64,000 nucleotides of DNA from Arcobacter cloacae (GTDB lineage Bacteria > Campylobacterota > Campylobacteria > Campylobacterales > Arcobacteraceae), in assembly GCF_013201935.1 (NCBI RefSeq), contig NZ_CP053833.1, positions 806,001-870,000 of the forward strand. The letters are read 5' to 3'. Each line of letters starts with the position of its first letter. The stretch's first letter is position 1. The position numbers were made by a program, and so were the translations under genes. The notes under the pieces were generated by a model. That model was not told the origin of the DNA. It made no database searches and saw only the letters and a list, made by a program, of their open reading frames with translations. Shown here piece by piece: positions 9,900 through 18,290 of the stretch.

Positions 9900-10650
9900 A
9901 ATTTCTAGCTATTTGATAAACAATAGGTACTGTAATTTCCCAAGAATCTTTATCTAATTTTTCAGGAATTGGTTCAAACTTAGCAATTTTTTCTAAAATT
10001 TCTAAAGCTGCTTTATCAAGATTTTCAAAAGGTGAATTTTTATGAATTTTACAATGTTTAATTTCACCATTTCTTGAAATAACAAATTTTACATGAACCT
10101 TTCCAGTTTGGTTTAATCTTTTTGCAACTTTTGGATAAACCTTATTTTTTTCTATATGAAACCTTATTTTTGATAGGTATTCTGACTCTAAATTCTCTTT
10201 TTCATTTGCACTTAAAGTTGGTTTTGAAACAGGAAGAGTTTCTACTTTTTCAACTACTTTTGACTCCTGAACAGGAGCTGTTATTTCTTGAGTTTTTTGT
10301 TCTACAACTTTTTGAATTGGTTTCTCAACTGTTTTTTTCTCTTTTTTATGATGTTCTTTTGGTTTTTCAACTTTTTTCTTAATAGGTTTAGGTGTTTCAA
10401 CCACAGGTTCAACAATTGGTTCAGGTTTAACTTCTTGTTCTACAACTGGCTCGATTACTTCTTGTACAGGAGTTGGTTTTTCCATTAATGCCACATGTTG
10501 TAAAGAGATAGTTTTAACTTCTTCTTGTTTTTTTTCTTCTATTATTAAAGTATCAGCAAAAACATAGAACAAGAAAAAAGATGCGATTAAATATAATGTT
10601 GTCGTTATAAAGAACGAATTAAAATATCTGTTTTTTGCTTGTTTACTCAT
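9898..10650 (-). CDS. tonB: TonB energy-transducing protein
   Basis: TonB couples the inner-membrane proton gradient to outer-membrane receptors. The 250-residue protein has a short cytoplasmic N-terminus and one transmembrane anchor (FFITTTLYLIASFFLFYVFA). A long Pro/Lys/Glu/Val-rich periplasmic spacer (about residues 45-145) follows. The C-terminal TonB domain contains YPKVAKRLNQTGKVHVKFVI. It overlaps exbD by four bases and ends the exbB-exbD-tonB operon. Its clients are very likely the two TonB-dependent receptors at 36-43 kb. The set lies behind a Fur-like palindrome at 11487-11499. Confidence 0.94.
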   Translation of the reverse strand: MSKQAKNRYFNSFFITTTLYLIASFFLFYVFADTLIIEEKKQEEVKTISLQHVALMEKPTPVQEVIEPVVEQEVKPEPIVEPVVETPKPIKKKVEKPKEHHKKEKKTVEKPIQKVVEQKTQEITAPVQESKVVEKVETLPVSKPTLSANEKENLESEYLSKIRFHIEKNKVYPKVAKRLNQTGKVHVKFVISRNGEIKHCKIHKNSPFENLDKAALEILEKIAKFEPIPEKLDKDSWEITVPIVYQIARN

Positions 10651-11024
10651 TTTTTCGTCACTATTGATACATTAGTGTAATGATTCTTTTTTAACATATC
10701 AAGAACCTCTACAAAAGATTCAAACTTTGTATTTTTATCTGTATTTATATGAATTGGTGTCTCTTTAGATGACTCTAATACCAGTTTCTCTATATTTTCC
10801 AAAGTTTCAACTCTATCTTCAAATAGTAATTCACCATTTTCTTGTATTACTAAAATTATCTCTTTATCAGGTTTCAACTGATCAGCGTTTGAAGCATTAG
10901 GTAAAGAAATAGGAATAATGCCTCTTGTAATAAAAGTAGAAGTTAATAAAACTATTGCTAAAAGTACAAGTAATACATCAATAAATGGTATTACATTTAT
11001 TGAATCATACTTCTTCAGTTTCAT
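10647..11024 (-). CDS. exbD: Biopolymer transport protein ExbD
   Basis: ExbD is the TonB-complex component carrying the membrane aspartate that takes part in proton flow. The chosen start is the ATG at 11024, giving 125 residues beginning MKLKKYDSINVIPFID, because GGAGAG lies five bases upstream. A start eight codons earlier in the same frame lacks a good ribosome site. The single membrane helix with the key Asp is in NVIPFIDVLLVLLAIVLL, and the rest is the periplasmic domain. It overlaps exbB by 20 bases and tonB by four. Confidence 0.93.
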   Translation of the reverse strand: MKLKKYDSINVIPFIDVLLVLLAIVLLTSTFITRGIIPISLPNASNADQLKPDKEIILVIQENGELLFEDRVETLENIEKLVLESSKETPIHINTDKNTKFESFVEVLDMLKKNHYTNVSIVTKK

Positions 11025-11439
11025 ATAAACTCTCCAATACTTCTGCATATCTTCCTAAAATATTATAAAATACCATTGATATAATTGCTACTACTAAACC
11101 TACTGCTGTTGCTTTTAATGCTAGTGCTAATGAACTCATTATATTTGCTGCATCTATATCTCCACTTCCCATTGTCATAAAAGTTAGCATAATAGCTAAT
11201 ACGGTTCCTAGTAATCCAATATATGGTGAATTTGAAGCTATTGTTCCTATTATTGTTAAATGTTTTGTTAATGCTACATCTAGTTGTTTTTTATTTTTAT
11301 AATTTCTTATATTAATTTTTCTATAAAAAATTACCCTTTCTATAAAAAACCAAACAGCTATAAAACTCATAAATACTAGAAGTCCTATTACTCCATAATC
11401 TACCATATGTTTTAGTGTCTCTATATCCATATTATTCAT
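11005..11439 (-). CDS. exbB: Biopolymer transport protein ExbB
   Basis: This 144-residue inner-membrane protein of the MotA/TolQ/ExbB family forms the pentameric channel around ExbD. Three hydrophobic helices are visible: VIGLLVFMSFIAVWFFIERV, then the LTIIGTIASNSPYIGLLGTVLAIMLTF region with the conserved family glycines, and ALKATAVGLVVAIISMVFYN. AAAGGA precedes the ATG at 11439. It is the first gene of exbB-exbD-tonB and is transcribed away from the efflux operon, with a Fur-like palindrome about 50 bases upstream. Confidence 0.93.
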   Translation of the reverse strand: MNNMDIETLKHMVDYGVIGLLVFMSFIAVWFFIERVIFYRKINIRNYKNKKQLDVALTKHLTIIGTIASNSPYIGLLGTVLAIMLTFMTMGSGDIDAANIMSSLALALKATAVGLVVAIISMVFYNILGRYAEVLESLYETEEV

Positions 11440-11486
11440 AATTAGTTCCTTTTTACATTTGTTAAGTGGGATTTTAATACAATATT

Positions 11487-11499
11487 GATAATAATTATC
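11487..11499. promoter_or_regulatory. Fur-like operator between exbB and the TolC-like gene
   Basis: The sequence GATAATAATTATC is a perfect palindrome matching the core of the Fur box (GATAATNATTATC). It lies between the divergent exbB and outer-membrane efflux genes, so a single iron-responsive repressor could control both. Binding has not been shown and is inferred from the match. Confidence 0.65.
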
Positions 11500-11586
11500 T
11501 TAATTGAAATATAAAATTAACATTTTGTTAAAAAATCATTAAAAATAATCATATAGAATTCGCACAATTGAAAAAAAGGAGTTTTT

Positions 11587-12768
11587 TTGAGAAGAGTTGT
11601 TATTTTGCCCTTTCTTTGTTCTTTGATGTTCGCAAATGAGTTAGACCTTTTGCAAGAAGATAAAAAAGAGTTAAGAAAAATTGATAAAGAAATAATAGAA
11701 AAAAAGTATGAATCATCAAAAGATGAATGGATTGGAAAAATAAATCTAAATTCCTCTTTAGGGAAAGACCATGATTTTACACATGATAAAACAGGAGATA
11801 TGTCAAGAAGTTTAGGACTTAGTTTTTCTCAAAGTATATTTGAATCAGGAGGAATTGAATATAGTATAGAATATGCAAGAAAACAACTAAAATCAGATTT
11901 AATAGCTTGGGAAAATCAAAATATTGCACTAATTCAAGCTATATATGAAACTTTGTTAGCAATCAAAAAACTAAAACTTCAAATAGAACAAAGTGATTAT
12001 TCATTAAAAAATAAAGATATAGAACTTATTTTAAAAAGAATTCAATATGAAGCAGGAAGAGTTGATATTACAGAACTTAACAATGCAATTATGTCAAAAA
12101 ATAATCAACAAAAAGAGAATATCTCTTTGAAAAACTCGTTGAAAGAAAAAGAGTATGAGTTATCAAAATATACAAGTTTAAAATCAAATCAAATAGAAAT
12201 AATTGATTTTGAAGTTGTTGATAAAGAGAAATTTTTAAAAGATAATTTAAATATTAGATATGAAAACTCTAGAGTTGAATTACTTGATACAAGTTATAAA
12301 CAATTAAAAAGTACATATTTACCAAAAGTTACTTTAAATACAAATGCTAATTATAGAAATAACCAAAATGAAGATGACAGACAAACAGGTGCTGTTACTT
12401 TAAATATGTCAATGCCTATTTTTGATATTACAAAAGATTCAAAAATTGAAAAATCAAAACTTGAAGTTTTAAAGCAAAAAGTAAATGTTAAAGATATGCA
12501 AAATGAATTGGAGTATGAATATGAACAGATTTTAACTCAAATAAATAGTTATGATGAGTATGAAAAAACTATATCTGAAAATTTGAAATTATATGAAGAT
12601 TTAATTACTGCAAATCAAAGCTCAAATGCTGCTGGTATGAGTGCTGATTATGACTTGGAAATTTTGCAGAATACTCAAAAAATAAATCAATATGATTTAC
12701 AAATAAATGACATAAACAGAAAACTTCAATACACAAAACTATATTTTAAAACAAAGGCAAATATTTAA
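11587..12768 (+). CDS. TolC-family outer-membrane efflux protein
   Basis: The 393-residue product begins at TTG 11587, six bases after AAAGGAG, and has a short signal peptide (MRRVVILPFLCSLMFA). Long heptad-rich helices (ESGGIEYSIEYARKQLKSDL, then LEILQNTQKINQYDLQIND) are typical of the TolC alpha-barrel, and a beta-rich block (PKVTLNTNANY) is present. It would form the outer-membrane exit duct for the adaptor and ABC transporter encoded next. The stop overlaps the adaptor start by one base (TAATG), so the four genes 11587-15938 are one operon. It is shorter than E. coli TolC but in the family range. Confidence 0.87.
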   Translation: MRRVVILPFLCSLMFANELDLLQEDKKELRKIDKEIIEKKYESSKDEWIGKINLNSSLGKDHDFTHDKTGDMSRSLGLSFSQSIFESGGIEYSIEYARKQLKSDLIAWENQNIALIQAIYETLLAIKKLKLQIEQSDYSLKNKDIELILKRIQYEAGRVDITELNNAIMSKNNQQKENISLKNSLKEKEYELSKYTSLKSNQIEIIDFEVVDKEKFLKDNLNIRYENSRVELLDTSYKQLKSTYLPKVTLNTNANYRNNQNEDDRQTGAVTLNMSMPIFDITKDSKIEKSKLEVLKQKVNVKDMQNELEYEYEQILTQINSYDEYEKTISENLKLYEDLITANQSSNAAGMSADYDLEILQNTQKINQYDLQINDINRKLQYTKLYFKTKANI

Positions 12769-14033
12769 TGGATACAAATTTAAAGAATGAATTAGAAAAT
12801 TATTCAAATAAAACTTCAAAGAAAAAATATTTTTTTATAGTTCTTATTCTACTACTTTTAATAGGTGCAGGATATTACTATTTTGTAAATAATCAATCAA
12901 AAAAAGAGCAAGTAGTATCATTTAATACAAAAAAAGTAACACGTGGTGATTTATCAGTGCTTGTTAGTGCAACAGGAACAATAAATCCTACAAATAGCGT
13001 TGAAATTGGGGTTGAGGTATCAGGAACTATAAAAGAGATTTTTGTAGATTTTAATGATGAAGTAAAAGTAGGACAACTTTTAGCCACATTAGATACAAGA
13101 AAATTACAATCAGAAGTTGATGGACAAACAGCAGCATTGGCAATTGCAAATGCTAATTTAAAAGAGAGTGAAGTAAATCTTAGAAATAAAAAATCAGTTT
13201 ACGATAGAACTTTAAAAATGTACAATAGTTCAGGTGGGAAATATCCATCTATAAATGAACTTGATTCTACAAGATTTGCATATGAAGCTGCTCTTTCATC
13301 ACTAGAAGCGGCAAGAGCAAAGGTAGAGCAATCCTCTTTTAATTTAAATACAGCAAAACAAAATCTTGATAAAGCATATGTTAGATCATCAATAAATGGG
13401 ATAGTTTTAAATAGAGCTGTTGAAGTTGGGCAAACACTTGCAGCATCTATGAATGCACCAAAGCTTTTTACCTTAGCAAAAGATTTAACACAAATGGACT
13501 TAATAGTTAGTATTGATGAATCTGATGTAGCTGATATTAAAAAAGATTTAGATGTTACTTTTAGTGTTGATGCTTATCCTAATAGAACATTTAAAGGAAA
13601 AATCAAACAAGTAAGACTTAATCCAATAACCGTAAATGGAGTGGTAACTTATGAAACAGTAGTTGGATTTTCTAATGAAGAGTTACTTTTAAGACCAGGA
13701 ATGACAGCAACAGCACAAATAATAACTAAACAAAGTATTGATAAATTGATTATTCCAAATAGTGCATTAAGATTTAAACCTAAAGTTCAAGTTGAACAAA
13801 AAGCAAATACTATGAACTTAGTACAAGGTCCAAGACGACCAATGGGAGAGTCTCAAGCAAGAGATAATTCTAAAAGAGAGTTTTCACCTATATTTATATT
13901 AGAAAATAATCAACCAAAAAGAGTAATGGTAAAAGTATTAGAAACAGATGGAAAATCAACAACAGTTGAATCAAAAGATTTAAAAGTTGATGATGAGGTA
14001 ATAATGTCACAAAAGAGCGATAATGCAAAATAG
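12768..14033 (+). CDS. macA: MacA-like periplasmic adaptor (membrane fusion) protein
   Basis: The 421-residue protein has one N-terminal membrane anchor (YFFIVLILLLLIGAGYYYFV). A biotinyl-lipoyl half motif (VEVSGTIKEIFVDFNDEVKVGQLLATLD), a coiled-coil hairpin (about residues 115-205), the second half motif (INGIVLNRAVEVGQTLAAS) and beta-barrel/membrane-proximal domains follow. It bridges the MacB-type ABC transporter to the TolC-like duct. A Pro/Arg/Ser-rich stretch near residues 340-370 (VQGPRRPMGESQARDNSKRE) interrupts the C-terminal domain. It overlaps its neighbours by 1 and 11 bases. The substrate is unknown; a siderophore or peptide is suggested only by the adjacent iron genes. Confidence 0.9.
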   Translation: MDTNLKNELENYSNKTSKKKYFFIVLILLLLIGAGYYYFVNNQSKKEQVVSFNTKKVTRGDLSVLVSATGTINPTNSVEIGVEVSGTIKEIFVDFNDEVKVGQLLATLDTRKLQSEVDGQTAALAIANANLKESEVNLRNKKSVYDRTLKMYNSSGGKYPSINELDSTRFAYEAALSSLEAARAKVEQSSFNLNTAKQNLDKAYVRSSINGIVLNRAVEVGQTLAASMNAPKLFTLAKDLTQMDLIVSIDESDVADIKKDLDVTFSVDAYPNRTFKGKIKQVRLNPITVNGVVTYETVVGFSNEELLLRPGMTATAQIITKQSIDKLIIPNSALRFKPKVQVEQKANTMNLVQGPRRPMGESQARDNSKREFSPIFILENNQPKRVMVKVLETDGKSTTVESKDLKVDDEVIMSQKSDNAK

Positions 14034-14727
14034 CAAAACTATTATTGAATTTAAAAATATAGTTAAAACTTATGGTGTAGGTGATGCAAAAACCCATGCG
14101 TTAAATGGTGTAAATTTATCCATAAAAGAGGGTGAATTTGTAGCTATTATGGGTGCTAGTGGAAGTGGTAAATCAACTGCTATGAATATGATTGGATGCT
14201 TGGATAAACCAAGTAGCGGTGAATATTTATTTAATGGAATTAATGTTGAAAATCTAAATAGAAATCAAATGGCACTTTTACGAAGAAATTTTTTAGGATT
14301 TGTTTTTCAAAGTTTTAATCTATTAGGTAGAACATCAGCTTTAGAAAATGTAGAATTGCCACTTGTTTATAGAAAAATTCCCTCAAAACAAAGAAAAGAG
14401 ATGGCAATTGAAGCTCTTAGCAAAGTAGGGCTTCAAAGTGTGATTTATAACACACCAGCACAACTTTCAGGTGGACAGCAACAAAGAGTTGCAATTGCAA
14501 GGGCAATTGTTTCAAATCCTTTGGTATTACTAGCAGATGAGCCAACGGGAAATCTTGATAGTATTAAAAGTATGGAGATTATGAATTTACTTAAAAAATT
14601 AAATGAAGATGAAAATATAACTATTATTATGGTGACCCATGAAGAAGAGATGGCAGCTTTTGCTTCAAGGGTTATATATTTTAGAGATGGACATATAGAA
14701 GATAGTTTGAAAAAAGGATATAAATAA
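14023..14727 (+). CDS. MacB-type ABC transporter ATP-binding protein
   Basis: The 234-residue ATPase shows Walker A GASGSGKST, the Q-loop (VFQSFNLL), the signature LSGGQQQRVAIARA, Walker B LLADEPTGNLD and the switch histidine in VTHEEE. The pattern belongs to the LolD/MacB branch that powers type VII mechanotransmission transporters. The ATPase and permease are separate genes here, whereas E. coli MacB is a fusion. It overlaps the adaptor gene by 11 bases and its stop overlaps the permease start by one. Confidence 0.95.
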   Translation: MQNSKTIIEFKNIVKTYGVGDAKTHALNGVNLSIKEGEFVAIMGASGSGKSTAMNMIGCLDKPSSGEYLFNGINVENLNRNQMALLRRNFLGFVFQSFNLLGRTSALENVELPLVYRKIPSKQRKEMAIEALSKVGLQSVIYNTPAQLSGGQQQRVAIARAIVSNPLVLLADEPTGNLDSIKSMEIMNLLKKLNEDENITIIMVTHEEEMAAFASRVIYFRDGHIEDSLKKGYK

Positions 14728-15938
14728 TGTTAAGTAATGCCTTTTTAATTGCTATAAAAGAGATAAAAAGAAATTTGTTGAGGTCTTTTCTTACAATTCT
14801 TGGAATTGTAATAGGAGTGGCATCAGTTATTGCTATGGTTATGATAGGTGATGGAACAACTGCAAATGTACAACAAAGTATCACAAAACTTGGAACAAAT
14901 ATGCTAACACTTAGAGTTGGACAAGAAAGACGAGGACCACCTAGAGAAGATAATAGTGCAAAACCTTTTACAGAGGGTGATATAAATGCTATAAAAAATG
15001 AACTTCAAAACATAAGAGCAGTTGCTGCTGAAAATTCAAGTAGAATGAATGTCGTTTATGGAAATAAAAGTAATAGTGCATCTGTTATTGGAACTAGTAA
15101 TGATTATTTTATAATTAAAGATTGGGAAATAACTCAAGGAAGAGTTTTTGAGGAACATGAAGAAAACAGTGGAAAATCATCTTGTATTATTGGAACAACT
15201 ATTGTAAAACAACTTTTTGGTGATGAAAATCCAATTGGAGTAAATATAAGACTTAAAAATATAAGTTGTAATGTAATTGGTGTTTTAAAATCAAAAGGAG
15301 CAGCAGCTTTTGGAAATGACCAAGATGAAATAGTAATAGTTCCACTTAAAATGTTTCAACAAAAAATAAAAGGGGATAAAGATATCTCTTCAATTTTAAT
15401 CTCTATTACAGATGGAAAATATATCGAAAATGCAAAGCTTGAAATAACTTCTTTAATGCAAGAAAGAAGAGCTATAAAATTAGAAGACCCTGATAATTTT
15501 CACATAAGAGATATGCAAGATTTATTATCTACTATGACTTCTACTACTAAAATGCTAACTTATCTTTTAGGTTCAATTGCTGGAATTTCTTTACTTGTTG
15601 GAGGAATTGGAATAATGAATATTATGCTTGTTTCAGTGACTGAGAGAACTAGAGAAATAGGAACAAGATTAGCTATTGGAGCTATGGAAAATGAAGTGTT
15701 ATTACAGTTTTTAGTGGAAGCTATAGTTTTAGCTACGCTTGGAGGAATAATAGGAATATTTTTAGGTTTAGGAATAGGGTATATAACTGTAAATATAATG
15801 GATTTACCATTTATTTTAAATAGTCAAATTATCTTAATCTCATTTGTTTTTTCTACTTTAATTGGTGTCTTTTTTGGATATTTTCCAGCACGAAAAGCTG
15901 CAAGATTAAATCCTATTGATGCTTTAAGATATGAATAA
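14727..15938 (+). CDS. MacB-type ABC transporter permease
   Basis: This 403-residue protein has the FtsX/MacB topology: one N-terminal helix (RSFLTILGIVIGVASVIAMV), a periplasmic domain of about 220 residues, and three C-terminal helices starting with MLTYLLGSIAGISLLVGGIG. The conserved IGIMNIMLVSVTERTREIGT block is the coupling region. With the separate ATPase, the adaptor and the TolC-like protein it forms a complete tripartite exporter. The operon ends here at a hairpin shared with the convergent regulator gene. Confidence 0.93.
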   Translation: MLSNAFLIAIKEIKRNLLRSFLTILGIVIGVASVIAMVMIGDGTTANVQQSITKLGTNMLTLRVGQERRGPPREDNSAKPFTEGDINAIKNELQNIRAVAAENSSRMNVVYGNKSNSASVIGTSNDYFIIKDWEITQGRVFEEHEENSGKSSCIIGTTIVKQLFGDENPIGVNIRLKNISCNVIGVLKSKGAAAFGNDQDEIVIVPLKMFQQKIKGDKDISSILISITDGKYIENAKLEITSLMQERRAIKLEDPDNFHIRDMQDLLSTMTSTTKMLTYLLGSIAGISLLVGGIGIMNIMLVSVTERTREIGTRLAIGAMENEVLLQFLVEAIVLATLGGIIGIFLGLGIGYITVNIMDLPFILNSQIILISFVFSTLIGVFFGYFPARKAARLNPIDALRYE

Positions 15939-15940
15939 TT

Positions 15941-15970
15941 CTTAAAAAAGAGAGAAATCTATTTTTTAAG
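15941..15970. terminator. Terminator between MacB permease and HTH regulator genes
   Basis: CTTAAAAAA pairs perfectly with TTTTTTAAG across a 12-base loop in the 27-base gap between convergent genes. The A- and T-rich arms can provide U-tracts on both strands. It is a weak AT-rich stem, so the call is tentative. Confidence 0.5.
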
Positions 15971-16466
15971 ATTTTATCTCTTCCTCTGCCCTTATTGTAG
16001 AATCTTTGAAACTTTCAAGAACATCAATAAGGGTATATAAAAATTTCTCTGAAGCAAAAGGTAATATTTCAAATATGTATTTATATAAATTATAGTTTGC
16101 TTCGTTTTGAAGTTTATAATTATTTATTTTTTCTTCAAATTTAAAATAGTTTTCTAACAGTTTTTTTTCTTCTAAAGTTGGAGATTTTAAAATATTTTGT
16201 AAAATTTTTATTCTATTTTTTTCAGTTTCATCAAAAAGGTCTGCAATACTAACATTTAAAACTTTTGCTATATATGGTAAAAGTTCAATTTTTACTTCTC
16301 TATTGCCATTTAAATAACCATAAATTGTCGAACTACTAGGAGTTTCTCCTGTACTTTTTAGAATGGGATTTAATAAAATTAATTGATTTACAAAATACTT
16401 TCTTGTTAAACCTTTTTTATCTATTATGTTATTTATTTTCTCAGTTATATTCAAAATGAACTCCAA
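15966..16466 (-). CDS. XRE-like helix-turn-helix transcriptional regulator
   Basis: The 166-residue protein has an N-terminal DNA-binding domain of the lambda-repressor type (residues about 5-75: GLTRKYFVNQL, then SSSTIYGYLNGNREVKIELL and IAKVLNVSIADLF). A helical C-terminal region that may serve for dimerisation or sensing follows. It diverges from the glycan cluster. Two copies of the inverted repeat ATTATTC-N5-GAATAAT lie between the two starts, one directly beside its own start codon, so it probably represses itself and the cluster. The ligand is unknown. Confidence 0.8.
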   Translation of the reverse strand: MEFILNITEKINNIIDKKGLTRKYFVNQLILLNPILKSTGETPSSSTIYGYLNGNREVKIELLPYIAKVLNVSIADLFDETEKNRIKILQNILKSPTLEEKKLLENYFKFEEKINNYKLQNEANYNLYKYIFEILPFASEKFLYTLIDVLESFKDSTIRAEEEIKS

Positions 16467-16467
16467 T

Positions 16468-16486
16468 ATTATTCAATAAGAATAAT
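16468..16486. promoter_or_regulatory. Putative operator 1 of the divergent regulator
   Basis: ATTATTC and GAATAAT form perfect 7-bp arms around the 5-base spacer AATAA. The site abuts the start codon of the XRE-like regulator (16466), where binding would block its own transcription or translation. The arms are identical to those of the site at 16522. Confidence 0.6.
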
Positions 16487-16521
16487 TCTAAAGATTTTTT
16501 AATCACATAGTGGATATAATA

Positions 16522-16540
16522 ATTATTCGATTTGAATAAT
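16522..16540. promoter_or_regulatory. Putative operator 2 at the glycan-cluster promoter
   Basis: A second copy of ATTATTC-N5-GAATAAT (spacer GATTT) lies 54 bases from the first and 16 bases before the TTG start of the first glycan-cluster gene. It overlaps the TATAAT-like -10 region around 16515-16520 and the likely transcription start. The duplication with identical arms and spacing argues for a real protein-binding site. Confidence 0.6.
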
Positions 16541-16555
16541 ATATAAGGTAATTCA

Positions 16556-17518
16556 TTGCTTCACTCTACAAATGGAAAAAAAGATAATTTTGTATCTATT
16601 GGGTTATTATTAAATAATGAAACTACAATAGAAATAATAAAACAGTTACATAACTTATTAAATAATAAATACAACTATTTTGAGATAATTTTATTAAACT
16701 ACGAAATAGACACAAAAGATTATTCAAAGTTATTAAAAGAACTTAGTAATATAAGAATAATTGAACTCTCTTCTTATGTTGATATTGAAGTTGCCCATTC
16801 AACGCTTATAGAAAATTGTATAGGTGATTATTGTGCAATTATAGATTTATCACATGATAGTTTAGATGATTTAGAAAAAATGCTCGAATATGCTGAAGAT
16901 TATGATGTAGTTGTTGGAAAAAGAGAAAAGAAGGTTCAATCTTTTTTGGAATCAATATCATCAAAAATATTTTATAAAACAATTTCCCTATTTACTGGAA
17001 TAAAAATTGATAGTATGTATAGTGATTTTTTTGTAATTAATAGAAAAGTTATAAATTTTATTACAAAAAATGAAGATAGAGTAAAATTCTTAAAACTTCT
17101 AAAATTTAATAATGGTTTCTCTAAATATGAATATTCTTATATGCCACTTGGTAAAAAATCAAATAAAAGAACTTTTTTAGAAAATGTAAACTTTACAATT
17201 GATGTTCTTGTGAATTACTCTCATAGATTGATTAGAATGGCTACTATTTTATCTTTAAGTACAGCAATGATAAATCTATTTTATATAGTTTACATATTTG
17301 GAATTTATCTTTTTAAAGATAATGTAGCTCAAGGTTGGACTTCATCAAATATCTACAACTCTACAATTTATTTTGTACTATTTTTAGTATTAGCCGTAAT
17401 TGGAGAATATGTAAGAATGATTATGCAAAATCAAAAAAATACACCATTTTATGAAATTACAGATGAGAAAAGTAGTGTTGCACTATTTTCAGATAAAAAA
17501 AATATAGATAAGGAATAA
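16556..17518 (+). CDS. Family 2 glycosyltransferase-like membrane protein (GtrB/DPM1-like, degenerate)
   Basis: The 320-residue product has a GT-A-like N-terminal domain and two C-terminal transmembrane helices (about residues 230-255 and 273-295), the architecture of GtrB/ArnC polyprenyl-phosphate glycosyltransferases. The motifs are weak. The usual first strand (VVIPVYNE) is VSIGLLLNNE, and the DxD region reads IIDLSHDSLDD. It may use an unusual donor or have lost activity. The start is TTG 16556 with AAGG upstream. It is the first gene of a cluster running to 24029 and lies just downstream of a putative operator. Confidence 0.72.
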   Translation: MLHSTNGKKDNFVSIGLLLNNETTIEIIKQLHNLLNNKYNYFEIILLNYEIDTKDYSKLLKELSNIRIIELSSYVDIEVAHSTLIENCIGDYCAIIDLSHDSLDDLEKMLEYAEDYDVVVGKREKKVQSFLESISSKIFYKTISLFTGIKIDSMYSDFFVINRKVINFITKNEDRVKFLKLLKFNNGFSKYEYSYMPLGKKSNKRTFLENVNFTIDVLVNYSHRLIRMATILSLSTAMINLFYIVYIFGIYLFKDNVAQGWTSSNIYNSTIYFVLFLVLAVIGEYVRMIMQNQKNTPFYEITDEKSSVALFSDKKNIDKE

Positions 17519-17523
17519 ACATA

Positions 17524-18288
17524 ATGAAAAAAGCACTTATAGGTTATACAGGATTTGTAGGTTCAAACTTAAAAGCTCAAATAAAATTTGATGATTTTTA
17601 TAATTCTAAAAATATTCAAGATATAAAAAATAAAGAGTATGATGTAGTTTATTGTGCAGGAGCACCAGCTGCAAAGTGGATAGCAAATCAAAAACCAACT
17701 GAAGATTTACAAAGTGTTTGTTCCCTTTTAGATGCTATTAGAGAAGTAAAAACAAAAAGATTTGTATTAATTTCAACGGTTGATGTTTATAAAGCTATTA
17801 TTGATGTTGATGAAGATAGTTTTATAGATTTATCAAACCATCATGCTTATGGAACACATAGAAGAATAATAGAAACATTTGTAAGTGAAAGATTTGAAAA
17901 TTACAATATCATAAGACTTCCTGGACTTTTTGGAGATGGATTAAAGAAAAATATTATCTATGATTTTTTACATGATAATGAAACTAATAAAATTCATAGT
18001 GAAGCTGTATTTCAATTTTATTCTTTAGATACTTTAGCAAATGATATTCAAAAAGTTGTAGATGCAAATATCAATCTTATCAATTTTGCGACAGAACCAA
18101 CAAGCGTAAAAGAGGTAATAAAAGCTGGATTTGATATAGACTTTGATAATAAACCAACTCCAAATGCACCTTTTTACGATATGCGCACAAAATATGCTGA
18201 AATTTTTGGAGAATATGGAACTTATATCCAATCTAAAAAAGAGGTTTTACAAAAAGTAAAAGAGTTTGTTCAAAGAACAAAGGCTTAA
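17524..18288 (+). CDS. NAD(P)-dependent sugar epimerase/dehydratase-like protein (SDR)
   Basis: The 254-residue protein begins with the Rossmann nucleotide-binding motif GYTGFVGSN and has the SDR-type strand FVLISTVDVYKA. The YxxxK catalytic pair appears as YGTHR in HHAYGTHRRIIE, so the usual Lys is Arg. At 254 residues it is shorter than typical extended SDRs. It probably acts on a nucleotide sugar or sugar acid made for the cluster's glycan, but the reaction cannot be named. It starts five bases after the upstream gene and ends three bases before the next. Confidence 0.75.
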   Translation: MKKALIGYTGFVGSNLKAQIKFDDFYNSKNIQDIKNKEYDVVYCAGAPAAKWIANQKPTEDLQSVCSLLDAIREVKTKRFVLISTVDVYKAIIDVDEDSFIDLSNHHAYGTHRRIIETFVSERFENYNIIRLPGLFGDGLKKNIIYDFLHDNETNKIHSEAVFQFYSLDTLANDIQKVVDANINLINFATEPTSVKEVIKAGFDIDFDNKPTPNAPFYDMRTKYAEIFGEYGTYIQSKKEVLQKVKEFVQRTKA

Positions 18289-18290
18289 CT

